NCBI GenBank assembly: GCA_030770425.1
Contig: JASJFT010000060.1
Location: 96,227-160,226, forward strand
Source: Darksidea phi
Taxonomy: Eukaryota; Ascomycota; Dothideomycetes; Pleosporales; Lentitheciaceae
Direction: 5' to 3'
DNA length: 64,000 nucleotides
Positions 33,725 to 44,346 of this stretch are shown here, piece by piece. The notes beneath the pieces were generated by a model. The model ran no database searches. It saw nothing but the letters and a program-made list of their open reading frames with translations, and was not told the origin of the DNA. Position 1 is the first letter of the stretch; the number at the start of each line of letters is the position of its first letter. Made by a program: the position numbers and the translations under genes.

Positions 33725-35443
33725 ATGTCTTCTTCAGCTTGGTCCGATAACTCTATTCCGGCTCGACCCGATCCTAAACCGAGCATCTACACTCCTCCTA
33801 GCACCAAACCCTCGTCTACCATTAAGCCCTATGACACAGACGACGAGGTCTACGTCCAGATCCGTGTTGCTGGGAAGTGGACACATGTCAAGCTCCCTGC
33901 CCAAACCGCGGAGGAGTTGATTGCTGAAGGGGTCCCCTATCCGCCTGCGTCTTCGACTGAAGCGCTTGAGCAAGTTCCCACTTATGAGGCTCCTATGCGC
34001 GGGGCTGACAATTCTACCAACACTTGCAGTAGCGATCCCCTTCCGTCATTCGCGGCACTCGCCTCGCAATGCTATAACAAAAAGCTACCTGCAAACCCTC
34101 GGCCGAGTCTAAGAAGTAAGATGCCGGGCACTCATAACTTTACTCTTGTTGAGCTGGCATCGGGTGCAAAGAAGCTTGTGAGTGGCTCTGTCTATCCGGA
34201 TCGGGTTGAGGAGCCTGCGATGACTGCGAATGTTCCTACGAAGCCACGACTAGGCAATGATCCTACGAGCTCGCTTGTTAGCGATGCCGGTTCTGGAGAC
34301 GACCTCAATGCAGCAACTGCAGACGCCACTAATCTCAGAAATCCGCTTCCATTTGAGTCTCACTTTTATCAATACATGGCCAACAAGGACGCGCTCCCCC
34401 TAGCTGCTTCTGCGCTTCCTCAACCGTCTACAAATGAAGATGTCACTAATGTGGATCCATTCAACTCCGAGGGAGATGCGCAGCGCGCGGAGACTACGCA
34501 GGATGAGGTCTCCCCTACTCCTGAGCATACCGGATCTTCATGTGCGGTATGCGATTTCGAATTCAGCGACCGAATCTCATTCGAGCAAGAATGCCCTCTG
34601 TGCGGAGTAGCAGTTGATTACATTCGCACGAGGGATACGTACCTCTTCTTGTCGGATCGCGACAGGAGCAAAGCGCCCACTCTGCCACAGGCCTTTGCTC
34701 GCTTTGGTATTGATCCCTCACAAGCTAACAGCGTCGACGTAATTGAGAAAAAGTTGCGAGGGCGTTTCGATGAGCGTCCTTCCTTTATGCCTGAGCTCTT
34801 CAAGGCGATGGCTGTCATTTTTGCAGAGAGTGCTAAGTGTGGCTACAATGACGATCATCGCAAAACTGGCGGTATCGATCTCGGTACGGAGAAGACTTCT
34901 GCTGAGACTCAAAACAATGAGCAGAGCGAACCTATTCCCCTTCGCGACTGCGCATGGGGACCTTCGATGGAGACTTTCCAAGCCGACAAGGACGATAAAT
35001 ATGACATCCCAAGTCCTAGCCGACAAGACAGCGAGGAAGAGGTGCCATGGTGGGGTCGCCGTAACGGTGCAGGCTTTGGCGGCAACGAAGATAATGAAAC
35101 GAAAGCCTCATCAGCGGCAGAGCTTCAGTCCGACACGGCTTCCGCGAACAATGGCTGGCCCCCAGAGACGCCCCCCTCCAAAGACCTCGCCGTCACCTAC
35201 TGGGCCACCATCGAATCTGGCAATCACACTGTACACATCCCCATCGACGCCGATGACGTCGTCGCTCAAGAGAAAGTCATCATCGACACGAGTATGAAGA
35301 AGGTGTGGAATTGGATCCAGGACAAGAAACTGGAGGACAAAATTAGTCTACAAGATGCGTTCGATCTTGCCAGGGAAATGCACCCCGATCCGATCGAGGC
35401 GGATGAGGATAGGGAGAGCGATAATGATCCGTACGAGTACTAG
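33725..35443 (+). CDS. Hypothetical protein with a C2-C2 zinc-ribbon-like motif
   Basis: Intronless from the ATG at 33725, 572 residues. The frame is open further upstream without a better start. The N-terminus is Ser/Pro-rich, then comes a short folded-looking block DDEVYVQIRVAGKWTHVKLP (about 40-60). Around residues 273-293 lies C-x2-C-x13-C-x2-C (CAVCDFEFS...ECPLC), likely binding zinc. The C-terminal third is acidic with predicted helices and ends DRESDNDPYEY. There is no membrane segment or signal peptide. The block TYWATIESGNHTVHIPIDAD near 490 is another ordered region. I do not recognise the family; it may be lineage-restricted. Confidence 0.7.
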   Translation: MSSSAWSDNSIPARPDPKPSIYTPPSTKPSSTIKPYDTDDEVYVQIRVAGKWTHVKLPAQTAEELIAEGVPYPPASSTEALEQVPTYEAPMRGADNSTNTCSSDPLPSFAALASQCYNKKLPANPRPSLRSKMPGTHNFTLVELASGAKKLVSGSVYPDRVEEPAMTANVPTKPRLGNDPTSSLVSDAGSGDDLNAATADATNLRNPLPFESHFYQYMANKDALPLAASALPQPSTNEDVTNVDPFNSEGDAQRAETTQDEVSPTPEHTGSSCAVCDFEFSDRISFEQECPLCGVAVDYIRTRDTYLFLSDRDRSKAPTLPQAFARFGIDPSQANSVDVIEKKLRGRFDERPSFMPELFKAMAVIFAESAKCGYNDDHRKTGGIDLGTEKTSAETQNNEQSEPIPLRDCAWGPSMETFQADKDDKYDIPSPSRQDSEEEVPWWGRRNGAGFGGNEDNETKASSAAELQSDTASANNGWPPETPPSKDLAVTYWATIESGNHTVHIPIDADDVVAQEKVIIDTSMKKVWNWIQDKKLEDKISLQDAFDLAREMHPDPIEADEDRESDNDPYEY

Positions 35444-36321
35444 TATCGTCGGACAATCGGGCATGCGATTTCCTCGAAGGCGATATATATGCTGGGGGTG
35501 GAAGTGAGTCGGCAATATTTGATACATGCCTAAGACTACGTATAGAAGCGAGAACGTGAAGGTTCCATGTTTTCGATTTAAGAGCACTGGTGTGTTAAGA
35601 GAGCGTGGTACGGTAGTGAAGTTGACGCTATGCGTGCGGAATATGCAAAGACCGAGAGGCGACGTCGGGCGTGAGAACTTACTATTCATCCTCCGCTCTT
35701 ACATCTAGGGAGCAGCAGCAGTAACGAGCTATGAGCATCTTATATTCTAGTAATTGCAGACTTTAGCCATTGCTCCAGCCTATTCCATGCCGCCGGTAAA
35801 TGTGTATAGTGAGTGATATAGCCAGATTCTGACAACATGGACGCGCCCCCTTTTGAGTTCCACTCCATCTCCCCAGTGCCACTTATACGAGCGTCCAGAC
35901 TGCATTTTAGTTTTCCGGCAGTGTTTGCGGGAAAGGCGATATACACACTTTGGTTGCGCGATGCTGCAACTGCTGCAGTCTGTGCTACGGTTCACATGCA
36001 GCGTTATTGTTATTGCATTACAGATAGTCTTCCACGGGTATAGGTCCGTGGGTCAGAATACATACTGTACATTCAATCATGTCTTGGCTAATCATTGTAG
36101 TGATGTCTAATGGAATAAAAGTACCAGCGCATTCTCTATTAAACTTAGCTATTGAGAGACTTGATCTCTGAAAAGATTGTAGGGAAAACGGGGAGAAGTA
36201 TGATCATAGTCAAGGCTAGTATATGACAGTATGCGACGCGGTGGTCTGAACGTACAGAAAAAGCGCATAAATAACATTGCATTCAAAAGGCCATCCTTTG
36301 TTCAGCGCCAACTTTTTACTC
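35444..36321. other. Intergenic with a possible orphan exon
   Basis: A minus-strand stretch at about 35740-35946 reads as protein-like (SLDARISGTGEMEWNSKGG, YTHLPAAWNRLEQWLKS) and is preceded by a possible acceptor. No upstream exon could be connected, so it may be a gene fragment. Nothing else is supported. Confidence 0.35.
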
Positions 36322-38415
36322 TCAAGCCAGCTCATCATCTTCAGTCCCACCATCATACTCCGTAACATCGCCGTCATCTTCCATGTGCGCCTCCGCATCT
36401 TCAGTCGCCAGAATAAACATATCCTCCGTGTCCAAACTTTGCATATCCTCATCGTCATCATCATCATCATCATCATCATCGTCGTCGTCCACATCTTCAG
36501 CATCATCATCATCATCATCGTCGTCGTCGTCCACATCTTCAGCATCATCATCATCATCATCGTCGTCGTCCACATCTTCAGCATCAAACCACTCCTCCAA
36601 AAGCTCGCCATCCAAATCACCCAGGTCATCACTGTCCTCCTCGTCGGGCGCCATGTTAAGATGCGAGGAAGTCTCCTCCTCCTCCTCCTCATCATCATCA
36701 TCCATCTGCGCCATACGTATCCAAACTCTGCTGAGTCTTCGCATGAGCTCGATTCTCATAATGTGGATAGTAAATTCATCGAGCTCATCGGTCTCAGGGG
36801 TTGCCTCATCTTTTGAGGGCATGAGCGTGGGAAAGAGGGTTCCAGGAAGATACTCAGCTAGACTGTATCCTATCGAGGCAATTTCGTCGTCTGATTCCAA
36901 TATGTGCCGACGAAATCCAATCCGGGTCGAGTCGTAGACAGACACAAGCTCGGGCTTTGGTTCACGGTGAAGATAAGGAGGTATGAGGCCTTCTCTCCGT
37001 GTAGCTTCCAGATACATTTTCATGGCGATGCCGTGCTTGTACAGCCTGTAAGCATATGCGTGACGTTCGCGCAATCTTTCCTCCTCACAAATGTACCCTG
37101 GTCTAGCTATCCAGGTCTCCGCTGAGGCTCCTTGCACAAATTCCAACGTTTTGAGAGAGGCTAAATATGTGTATGGTTCGAAATTAGGAAGGTCTTCGAA
37201 CACGTTGACAGGCATTCGAGCTAGCAAATCAAAAGCCCTTGTTCGTCCGTGGTGTAGCCGGAGTGTCTCCAAATTAGGCGGAGCTTGAGCGTGGGAGAGG
37301 ACGATTTGGTGCAAGAAGGAGCATGGGTCTATGTCCATGAATTTAAGCCGATAATAATTTCGCATGCCATCTCCCCTAATCGGCCGGTATTTATATGGGT
37401 CATCCAGTAGCCTCCAGAAAGGATCGCGATGTGTGAGCGTCTCCAGCGAGTGAGCGACTTCCTTTAGCGCTTCGAGTGATGCTTCGGATGCCCGCGATAG
37501 CGTTGGAGCTACGCATTTCAAGCTGCGGATATTGTATACATTTTCTCCGAGTGTAAGATGCTTCAGCGCTTTGGCTGTTCGCAAGATACGGCCGACACTC
37601 TTGGGTCTAAGCTCGCATTCGTCGAAGATGAGCGTCGTTAAGGGGGTGGATTTCGCGTACGGTTCCAGCTCTGGCAAGTCTACAGGCAGAACAAAGCAGG
37701 ATGCATGTAGATACCGTAAGGAGGGGTGTCGGAAGAGGCAGTGAAAGCCTCCGAGCTCCCAGAAGTCAGAGGATGCGCCGTGTGAGTGGATTACAACTAC
37801 TCCATGTTAACTTCGCCCCGGCCGGACCGAGATTGTGGACCTACGTTTCTCCAGCTTAGACAAGCCAACATCAACTTGGCGTATTAATCGATTGCCGCCC
37901 AGTTGGAAGCTTTGCTGCAGAGTAGCGATATCGCTCTTCAGGAAGCTTGCGGCCTCTAGGGCCTTCCGAAACTCTTCCATGTCCTGCTCCACCCACTCGT
38001 ATCCGGGGCCTTTGTTCCACTTGAAGTTGTCAAACGGACTCTCGATGTACCAATCCTTCAGCGCCTTCATATGAGCCACACAAGCGTTGAAGGCCTGTCG
38101 CTCCTGTGATGTCGCGCCCAGCCCATCGTGGAATCGGTACAAGATTTTGAGCGTCTCGACGGATGCTATACGTTCGGGACGGCGCGAGAAGGCTTCGAGG
38201 ATGGCGCGGAGGTCGTCCGTGGAAAGAAGTTCGATGGTGGAGTATATGCGCTTTTCGCACTCGATCTGAAGTAGTCGACACGTGCGGGCGAAGGAGCAGA
38301 GTGTGCGTCTGTCTGCTGCAAGATGTTCGACGATCTGTACGACGAGCTCCAAGGGAAGGACGTCGAGAAAGCTCCCTCGGCCACGGTTGAGCTGCTCAGC
38401 ATCGACTGATGCCAT
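36322..38415 (-). CDS. F-box protein with extreme acidic C-terminal tail
   Basis: Two exons: 38415-37845 and 37796-36322 (48-bp intron with a CATGGAGTAG acceptor; GAG or TAG acceptors differ by one codon), 681 residues. The F-box lies at about 17-60 (LDVLPLELVVQIVEHLAADR, CSFARTCRLLQIECEKRIY). It is followed by leucine-rich, irregular repeats (LTTLIFDECELRPKSVGRIL, LKHLTLGENVYNI, LETLRLHHGR) typical of fungal F-box/LRR-like proteins that recruit substrates to SCF ubiquitin ligases. The C-terminal 150 residues are highly acidic, with three long Asp runs separated by AEDV. Substrate is unknown. The Asp-coding strand gives spurious Ser-rich and Ile/Val-rich antisense frames. Confidence 0.85.
36441..36590. 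repeat. Minisatellite of ATC-rich trinucleotide tracts within the F-box gene
   Basis: Three units each consist of an (ATC)n tract, (GTC)2-3, then CACATCTTCAGC on the + strand. They encode poly-Asp separated by AEDV on the minus strand. Unit length differs mainly in ATC number (54, 51 and 48 bp approximately). Likely length-variable between strains. Confidence 0.85.
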
Positions 38416-38814
38416 AGCCGGTTATAATTGGCGTCAGTTAGGTGTTTCCCTACTTGTACTTGCGGCCGAGGTTTGTAGGCGCGTCGGGAAAGCTGTGGTG
38501 ACGAGGGGCAAAAATGCGACGCGTGGGGTAGCTTCCGCGCACGGACAGCGAGGGCAGAGAACGAACATGGAAGTATTCCTCTTCACTTAATAGGCAATAA
38601 CCAAGGGGTACACTATTTTCTACTTTGAAGAGCATCCGCACATTGCTTTACATTTTCATAGTGGGAGTCTGTTTTTAAGGCCCGCACGAAACACAGTAGA
38701 GGTGCTATACCCACGCCTTATACACGATAATAGAGCTGTAGAGCTGTATACAGTAGGACCGACGAGGTGATGTTCCGAGTGCATCTGCGCATATCATTAT
38801 GTTGCTACATAATA
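38416..38814. other. Intergenic flank of the transposon
   Basis: Promoter of the F-box gene and unique sequence up to the TA target site at 38813-38814. No gene seen. Confidence 0.5.
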
Positions 38815-38865
38815 ACATGTTTTATAAGCGAGCCGCCACTACAAGCGAGCCGCCACCCTCACCAA
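38815..38865 (+). repeat. Left 51-bp terminal inverted repeat
   Basis: Starts ACATGTTTTATAAGCGAGCC and ends CCTCACCAA. It matches 40617-40667 in reverse complement at every base. It holds a direct duplication of AAGCGAGCCGCCAC. Confidence 0.97.
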
Positions 38866-38895
38866 ATTTTCGCGACGCGTTACCTATCAACTCTC

Positions 38896-40545
38896 ATGGC
38901 TCAACCAACTACTATTCGATTGCCCTGCAACGAAGCAGATATCTCCCTAGCTATCTCAGCTATCAATCAGAATCAGATCCAGAGCGTTAAACGCGCTGCA
39001 GCAACGTTTAACGTCCCCCGATCAACGCTGCGCGACCGACGCGCTGGAATCGCTGCGCGACGCGATTGCCAGCCCAAATCAAGGAAGCTTTCTGAGCTAG
39101 AGGAGGAGGTGATTGTTAGCTATATACTCGACCTGGATTCGCGAGGATATGCCCCTACTCTAGAGGCTGTGCGAGATATGGCGAATAGACTGCTCACTGC
39201 GCGCGGCGCTGAGCAGGTGGGCAAGCAGTGGCCTAGGAACTTCGTCAACCGAACTGATAGCGTTAAAATACGATTTAATCGACCCTACGATCGACAGCGA
39301 GCTCTCTGCGAGGATCCTAATATTATTCGAACCTGGTTTGAGCGTGTAGTACGCGTTAGAGCTGAGCAGGGTATCTGTGATAAGGATATCTACAACTTCG
39401 ACGAAGCTGGCTTCCTGATGGGCAAGATATCAGCGCGACTAGTCGTTACTGGCTTAGAGAGACGCGGGCAGGCTAAAGCTATCCAGCCAGGCAATCGCGA
39501 GTGGGTTACTATAATACAAGGAATCAACGTTACTAGGTGGGCTATTCCGCCCTTCGTTATCTTCGCTAGCTAGTACCACCTCTCTGCCTGGTACGAGGGC
39601 AACGATATACTAGATAATTGGGCTATCGGTATTAGTAATAACGGCTAGACGAATAATAATCTAGGAGTTGCCTAGCTAAAGTACTTTATTAAATATACGA
39701 TAGATCGTAGAGTAGGCGCGCGCTAGCTACTAATTCTTAATAGCTATAGTAGTTATATCTCGAAGGAATTCTAGGACCTCTATAAGGAGAATAATATCTA
39801 CGCTCTCTATATACTAGCTTATTTATTATACCTCCTATAACCGCTTAATATAGGCTGTTTCTCGCCGTTGAAGCGCGCGTATGGGGACTAGATTAACAGC
39901 CTAATTCGCGATTATATTAGCTATATTACGAAGCTTGAATTCCTACCCGCCTTCCGCGCAGCCTATAATAAGGCTATTATAGAGAAGAATATCTACGCGA
40001 GCTTTCGAGGCGCTGGCCTATTTCTATACGATCCAGAGGTAGTAATCTCGAAGCTCGATATCAAGCTAAGGACGCCGTTACTAGTAGCCCTACCAGAGGC
40101 TGTATGGGAGGTTAGAACACCAAGCAACGCGCGCGAAGTAGAGGCTCAATTAACGTTGATTCGTGAGCGCGTACGTAGGCACAAGAGCTTATCGCCTACT
40201 TCTATTATTATAGCTGTTGATCAGCTGAGGAAAGGCGCTGGGGTGATAGCTTATAAAGCTGTGCTTATACGCGAACGAATCGCGAGCCTAGAGAAGGCAA
40301 TCGAGGCCGCTACAACGCGCAGAGCGCGTAAAAAGAAGAGGATCCAGAAGTAGGGCGTCCTAACTAAGGCAGAGGGGGAGGCTATTATTGTTCAAAAGGC
40401 TGCTAAGCAGCAGCAAGAGAACGAAAGACGTCAAGTTGCTGCGCAATCAGGTGTGAGCCGACAGGCTTCAGCGCGCTGCACGCGCTGCAGAGAACCTGGG
40501 CATAACTCACGAACGTGTAAGAAGCCTACTGTAGATACTGCTTGA
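38896..40545 (+). pseudogene. Fot1/pogo-like transposase with RIP-type stops
   Basis: One continuous frame of 550 codons from ATG 38896 to TGA 40543-40545 holds eight internal stops (TAG at 39571 first; seven TAG, one TAA). Intact N-terminal features are a psq-type helix-turn-helix (VKRAAATFNVPRSTLRDRRA) and a CENP-B-type DNA-binding domain (PTLEAVRDMANRLL, GKQWPRNFVNR). The DDE core retains the first Asp (NFDEAGFLMG). The second-Asp motif, normally DGHGSH, reads NSYSSY, and the third (PLDVG) reads PLNIG, all by G-to-A or C-to-T. The C-terminus has a zinc knuckle (CTRCREPGHNSRTC). Stops fit TGG-to-TAG and CAA-to-TAA. Inactive. Confidence 0.92.
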
Positions 40546-40616
40546 TCTATTACTAGTACTATTTCAATAGAATTCTGATGCGTTGTTGAACTACGTGGCT
40601 TTTTGTGTGTAGAAAG

Positions 40617-40667
40617 TTGGTGAGGGTGGCGGCTCGCTTGTAGTGGCGGCTCGCTTATAAAACATGT
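40617..40667 (-). repeat. Right 51-bp terminal inverted repeat
   Basis: Exact reverse complement of the left end. Followed by TA at 40668-40669. Confidence 0.97.
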
Positions 40668-40962
40668 TAACAGTGACAAATCGCGACCGACGCCATACGT
40701 GATCGACAATACTGTGTACACCCACCATACAAAACCAAATTAGTAACGATGAGGCAACGAAATGAAGGGTTGACAGAGTAGGGGGAGAATTTGTTAAATT
40801 TTATGCTTTGAAAAGGCTATCGTTTTATTAGTATTCCCTTTAAGAAAATAAGAGAGGCAGTTGCGCGGATCAGGGTATCATACGATTTCACCACAATAAA
40901 GCGAGTGAAGATACAGGAGGTTTTCTTGAATCCCCCGAACTTTCCATTGGTAATCTTTAAAT

Positions 40963-42981
40963 CTAGGGTATCCAGGACCCAGGCATTTTGCATCGCAATT
41001 GCTTCTGGCCCATCCGTGCCAACTCCTTCCGAGACTTAGCGGCGCTGCGACGTTGGAATCGAATGTTTCGTAGTCGTTCTTGCCGCTCTTCCCTTTCGTA
41101 CCACTCTCGCCTTTCGTGCAATTCGACGTCCCAATTACGAAAAAAATCAAGAAATGGAAAATCTATAGCGTCTACTGTGTCCGCAGCCAGCATGCTGTAC
41201 TCTGAGACAAGAAGATATCCAGGTTGTTTCTCATCGTATACCCATTCCCAGCCTAGTATCCAGCCACGGTCCGGAGTATATTCGGCAACCAATTTCCGGT
41301 CAGGCATTATTTGGGGAGTATGAAGCCTTCTCGGTTGCATGTCTCTCTCTTTCCTAATGCACTCATCTACGTCAATTCCCAACCCATCAATCAAATGAAC
41401 GAAAGCATCTCCAGAATCGTAGCTGTTAGCAGTATCCGTGTAGGAAGTCGTCCAGGGGAATAAGCATTTAAAGAATCTTAACGAGCCCCTTACAAGACCA
41501 TTCCGAAGCTCAGAGGCGAATCCACTCTGCAGATATTTGATCGCTCTGGATCTCTCTTTCGGGGCGCTCAAGCCGTACACAAGGCTCCCGAGGCATATAT
41601 GGGCTAGTTCGGAAGTGTCCTGCCCATAGAAGACTTCTGCTCGATTCTCCCAAAGCCAAACCGAGACCTCGGGTGGCAAACCCAAGAAGTTGCGCTGCCT
41701 GATCGTGTCCATACTTTCTACGAAGTAAGGCTCTTGTGTGAAAAATCTCAGGGTGTCGATGTGATTGGATGGAGACCAAATGGGGTGACACCCTAGTGCC
41801 GTACTCAGCGGATGGTCGCCGTTAGAACTAGCGTCAGCCTTTACACCAAGTCGTCCAAGAAGCTGGCAAATATCCCACGCACTAGCAAGAGCCGCTATCT
41901 TTGAAGCATATCAGCTGACTTATAAGACACATTTCCCGGTGACTTACATGAAACAATGATTCTCCATAGTAGTTTCGAGCGAAGGGATGCACCTCACCGT
42001 CGCGGAAGGCTTGCTCGAGCCCCGAAGCATCTTGATCACAAATGGCATCCCACACGTCATGGCTGAATTCTGAAATTACTGGAAATGTAGAGACGGACGG
42101 TAACAAAGTTGCATAAAGGCGTTGACGGCTCCAGCGGATGCCAGATCCAAGAAGTTTGCAAGCCCAGAAATACGTCTCTTCGTATGATTCATCTTCGTCT
42201 TCTACGAATGGTACATTCGATGAATCATAACGCAGGAGGTTCGTGCGTGTGAGCTCTTGTCGATATATACCGAATCGTTGGCGTGAGACAGTTAATCGGA
42301 AAGATGCATGCTTGAGCACAGATGCATTTTCCGATGCATCAGTCGGGAAGGATACATTTCCGCTTGCTCTAACTATGCTAGTTGAGGTGTCGATATTCAC
42401 GCTTTCTCGTAGGGGGGGAACGATTGCTTGTCTACCCACGAGAACATGGAGAGCATGCAATCTATCTTCGTTAGATCGGCAGGTAGAGAAAAGTCAGTAT
42501 TTCTAAAGAATACTCCTACATACTGTCTTGTATTATTCAGAATTAACGCCATACTTAGACGATCAAATTCTTGTTGAATGCGGTCCTCGAAACCACCAAT
42601 ATCCTTCGCTTTGAAGCCAATCCTAGCATTTCTCCGGAGTTTTGCCAGCTTCGAGCCTAAACTTGTCTCATGTCGCTCATAGTCCCGTATGATTTGCATA
42701 AGAGGCTCGATTTGTGTTTCGCAACCTTTCAAACAATCGAAAATCGTCGTAGATGGCATCGGGATGGCTTCAGCCGCGCACGACGACTGGTACTCCGTTA
42801 TTTGGCGTACCTCGTCCAGTAGCGCACCAAGCCGATCCAGAAGACAGGCCAGCCTTGCGACCTCAGCCGGAGCGCCTTTGACGTGCCGTATCTTGGTCTT
42901 GATGTGATTGATCGACTGGATAAGCTGGAGCGATAACGATATCACAGCCATGCCAGAGGCAACGCCCGAAAGGCCGTCCAT
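40963..42981 (-). CDS. STAND-type N-terminal-domain protein with ankyrin-like C-terminal part
   Basis: Three exons: 42981-42440, 42377-41948, 41898-40963 (GT-AG introns of 62 and 49 bp), 635 residues. The N-terminus (MDGLSGVASGMAVISLSLQL, IRHVKGAPAEVARLACLLDR) matches the fungal N-terminal domain found on STAND/NLR-like proteins. The middle has VWDAICDQDASGLEQAFRDG, then across the second intron NYYGESLFHIAALASAWDIC and QLLGRLGVKADASSNGDHPL, an ankyrin-repeat-like stretch. The C-terminus is basic and helical (EREERQERLRNIRFQRRSAA). No NACHT or NB-ARC P-loop is present. The first intron is preferred over a C7 frameshift because GTGGGT donor, CTCAAC branch and TAG acceptor restore frame exactly. 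It sits about 300 bp from the transposon. Possible role in allorecognition or defence is inference. Confidence 0.75.
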
Positions 42982-43180
42982 GGTGAGGATGACAGGGCGA
43001 TGAAAATTAGCTGAAAACAGTGAGGGAAGGGAGGCTGAATTGGATGTAAGCGGGGAAGCTATTCATATATTTTGTGGCTGCCTGCACAACAAGGCTGAGA
43101 GCGCTGCTGCACACCATTGGCTGCTAGATCTGCAGGCTGACTTAGGCGACCTAACCTGCCACGCAACAAGGCAGACTATA

Positions 43181-43222
43181 GAGGATAGAGGATAGAGGAT
43201 AGAGGATAGAGGATAGAGGATA
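43181..43222. repeat. (GAGGATA)6 heptamer microsatellite
   Basis: Six uninterrupted GAGGATA units followed by a partial unit. Confidence 0.95.
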
Positions 43223-43341
43223 GGATATAATACTCTACAAATAAAGAAGTTTATATAGACCATTAAGTAAATAGTAGCTTATATTTCTATCTACACTTGA
43301 GACTAGTAGACTATTATCGCTATTATTTAAAATTATACGAT

Positions 43342-43467
43342 ATCGAATGAGTCAGGCAATCACAGCAATGACTGCGTTTCAAGGGATTCGGGACGAAATG
43401 CCTTTTTGTGTCACCTTTTTGGGTTATTCCGCGAGTTTGACGACGCGATGGCTGCTACTCATTCGAT
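43342..43467 (-). repeat. Dispersed short repeat family, copy B (126 bp, MITE-like)
   Basis: Bounded by an exact 11-bp inverted pair, ATCGAATGAGT at 43342-43352 and ACTCATTCGAT at 43457-43467. Read on the minus strand it matches copy A almost throughout and copy D over most of its length. Internally it carries two AAAAAGG motifs and GGCAATCACAG. No coding capacity. This is the best-bounded copy of the family. Confidence 0.75.
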
Positions 43468-44346
43468 GCTTGTGGAGTACTTTAGGCGAATTTTAGAATA
43501 GGGATTTAGTGAAAAAGCTAGTATAAGTATAGGAAGAGGAGTTTGGGGAGCTTTTCTTGGACTAGTACTTAAGATATTTGCTAACGGTGGTTGACAACCA
43601 GAGGGCTCTATCCTTAACATGAATAGACTCACTTTGGGCGCGCACAACTACGCAGGCTCCGATTTGAACGCTTAGACCAGTCACCAAGTCGGTCGCTTGG
43701 GATGATCGATTGAAGACACGGCGGGGCAGTGAGAATAGCTTTCTCTGTCCTAGAGCCCCCTGCTAGGATATAATCCTACAGACGTGCATACTCTATGCTC
43801 GAATATTGTTTCTTTCTTGAATGGTTGAGGAGGAAGGGACATATCATCCGCTAATGGCTCCAATGGTACCAAGCCGAGTGATTTCAACACACAATTAGAG
43901 TATTATTTAATTCGTAGACGCCACGAGAATGTATATGCTAAGCACATGACCAAGCTCAATCCGTCGCATGTGCATTGCACTTTCACGAGCCGATGATATT
44001 GTTTCGGGTAAGCTCGTCCGATGATGGCTCACTGGCCAACATAAGCTCCCGAATTCCTAACTTCCCAAGATCATTATTTTTCTATAAAAATTAAATCGAT
44101 ATGGGTCTCCGCTTCTTGTACAAAAAATAGAGCACGCAACTACATTAAAGCGAATGGCAGTTGTCAGTTGATTTCAACCCTCGAACAAGATACAGAAAAC
44201 ATGAATCAGACATTGGCTTAAGCGATTTATTGACCAACACTCAAGAAACTTGTCACTCGGTAGGATTCCTGTCATTCCTGTAACCCTATTCCACAACCCG
44301 TATCACTTTTTCAATACCTAGATTGGGGAGATGAGCGCGGCGACGA

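Larger units (their letters stand above)
38815..40667 (+). mobile_element. Fot1/pogo-type Tc1-mariner DNA transposon, complete ends, RIP-inactivated
   Basis: An 1853-bp element with perfect 51-bp terminal inverted repeats (38815-38865 and 40617-40667) flanked by a TA dinucleotide on each side (38813-38814, 40668-40669), the target duplication of this superfamily. Within each end the 14-mer AAGCGAGCCGCCAC occurs twice, likely transposase-binding sites. The single transposase reading is interrupted by eight stops. C-to-T and G-to-A changes cluster between about 39550 and 40140, while the ends and the first 675 bp of the reading frame appear unaffected. Non-autonomous now, though its ends could in principle be recognised by a related transposase. 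Confidence 0.93.
42982..44346. other. Repeat-bearing intergenic region
   Basis: Contains a heptamer microsatellite (43181-43222), AT-rich sequence at 43225-43340, and copy B of the dispersed repeat (43342-43467). No gene supported. Confidence 0.6.

Noticed and set aside
36277..36937. Plus-strand frames rich in Ser or in Ile/Val
   Set aside because: They are antisense translations of the Asp-coding trinucleotide tracts of the F-box gene.
42410..42420. C7/G7 homopolymer suggesting a frameshift in the STAND-type gene
   Set aside because: A 62-bp GT-AG intron covering this run restores the frame with a plausible branch site, so no sequence error is needed.
43600..43760. Stem-like sequence that might be a tRNA
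   Set aside because: No acceptor stem pairing, no T-loop GTTCGAAT-type motif in the right spacing. No tRNA could be supported anywhere in the window.
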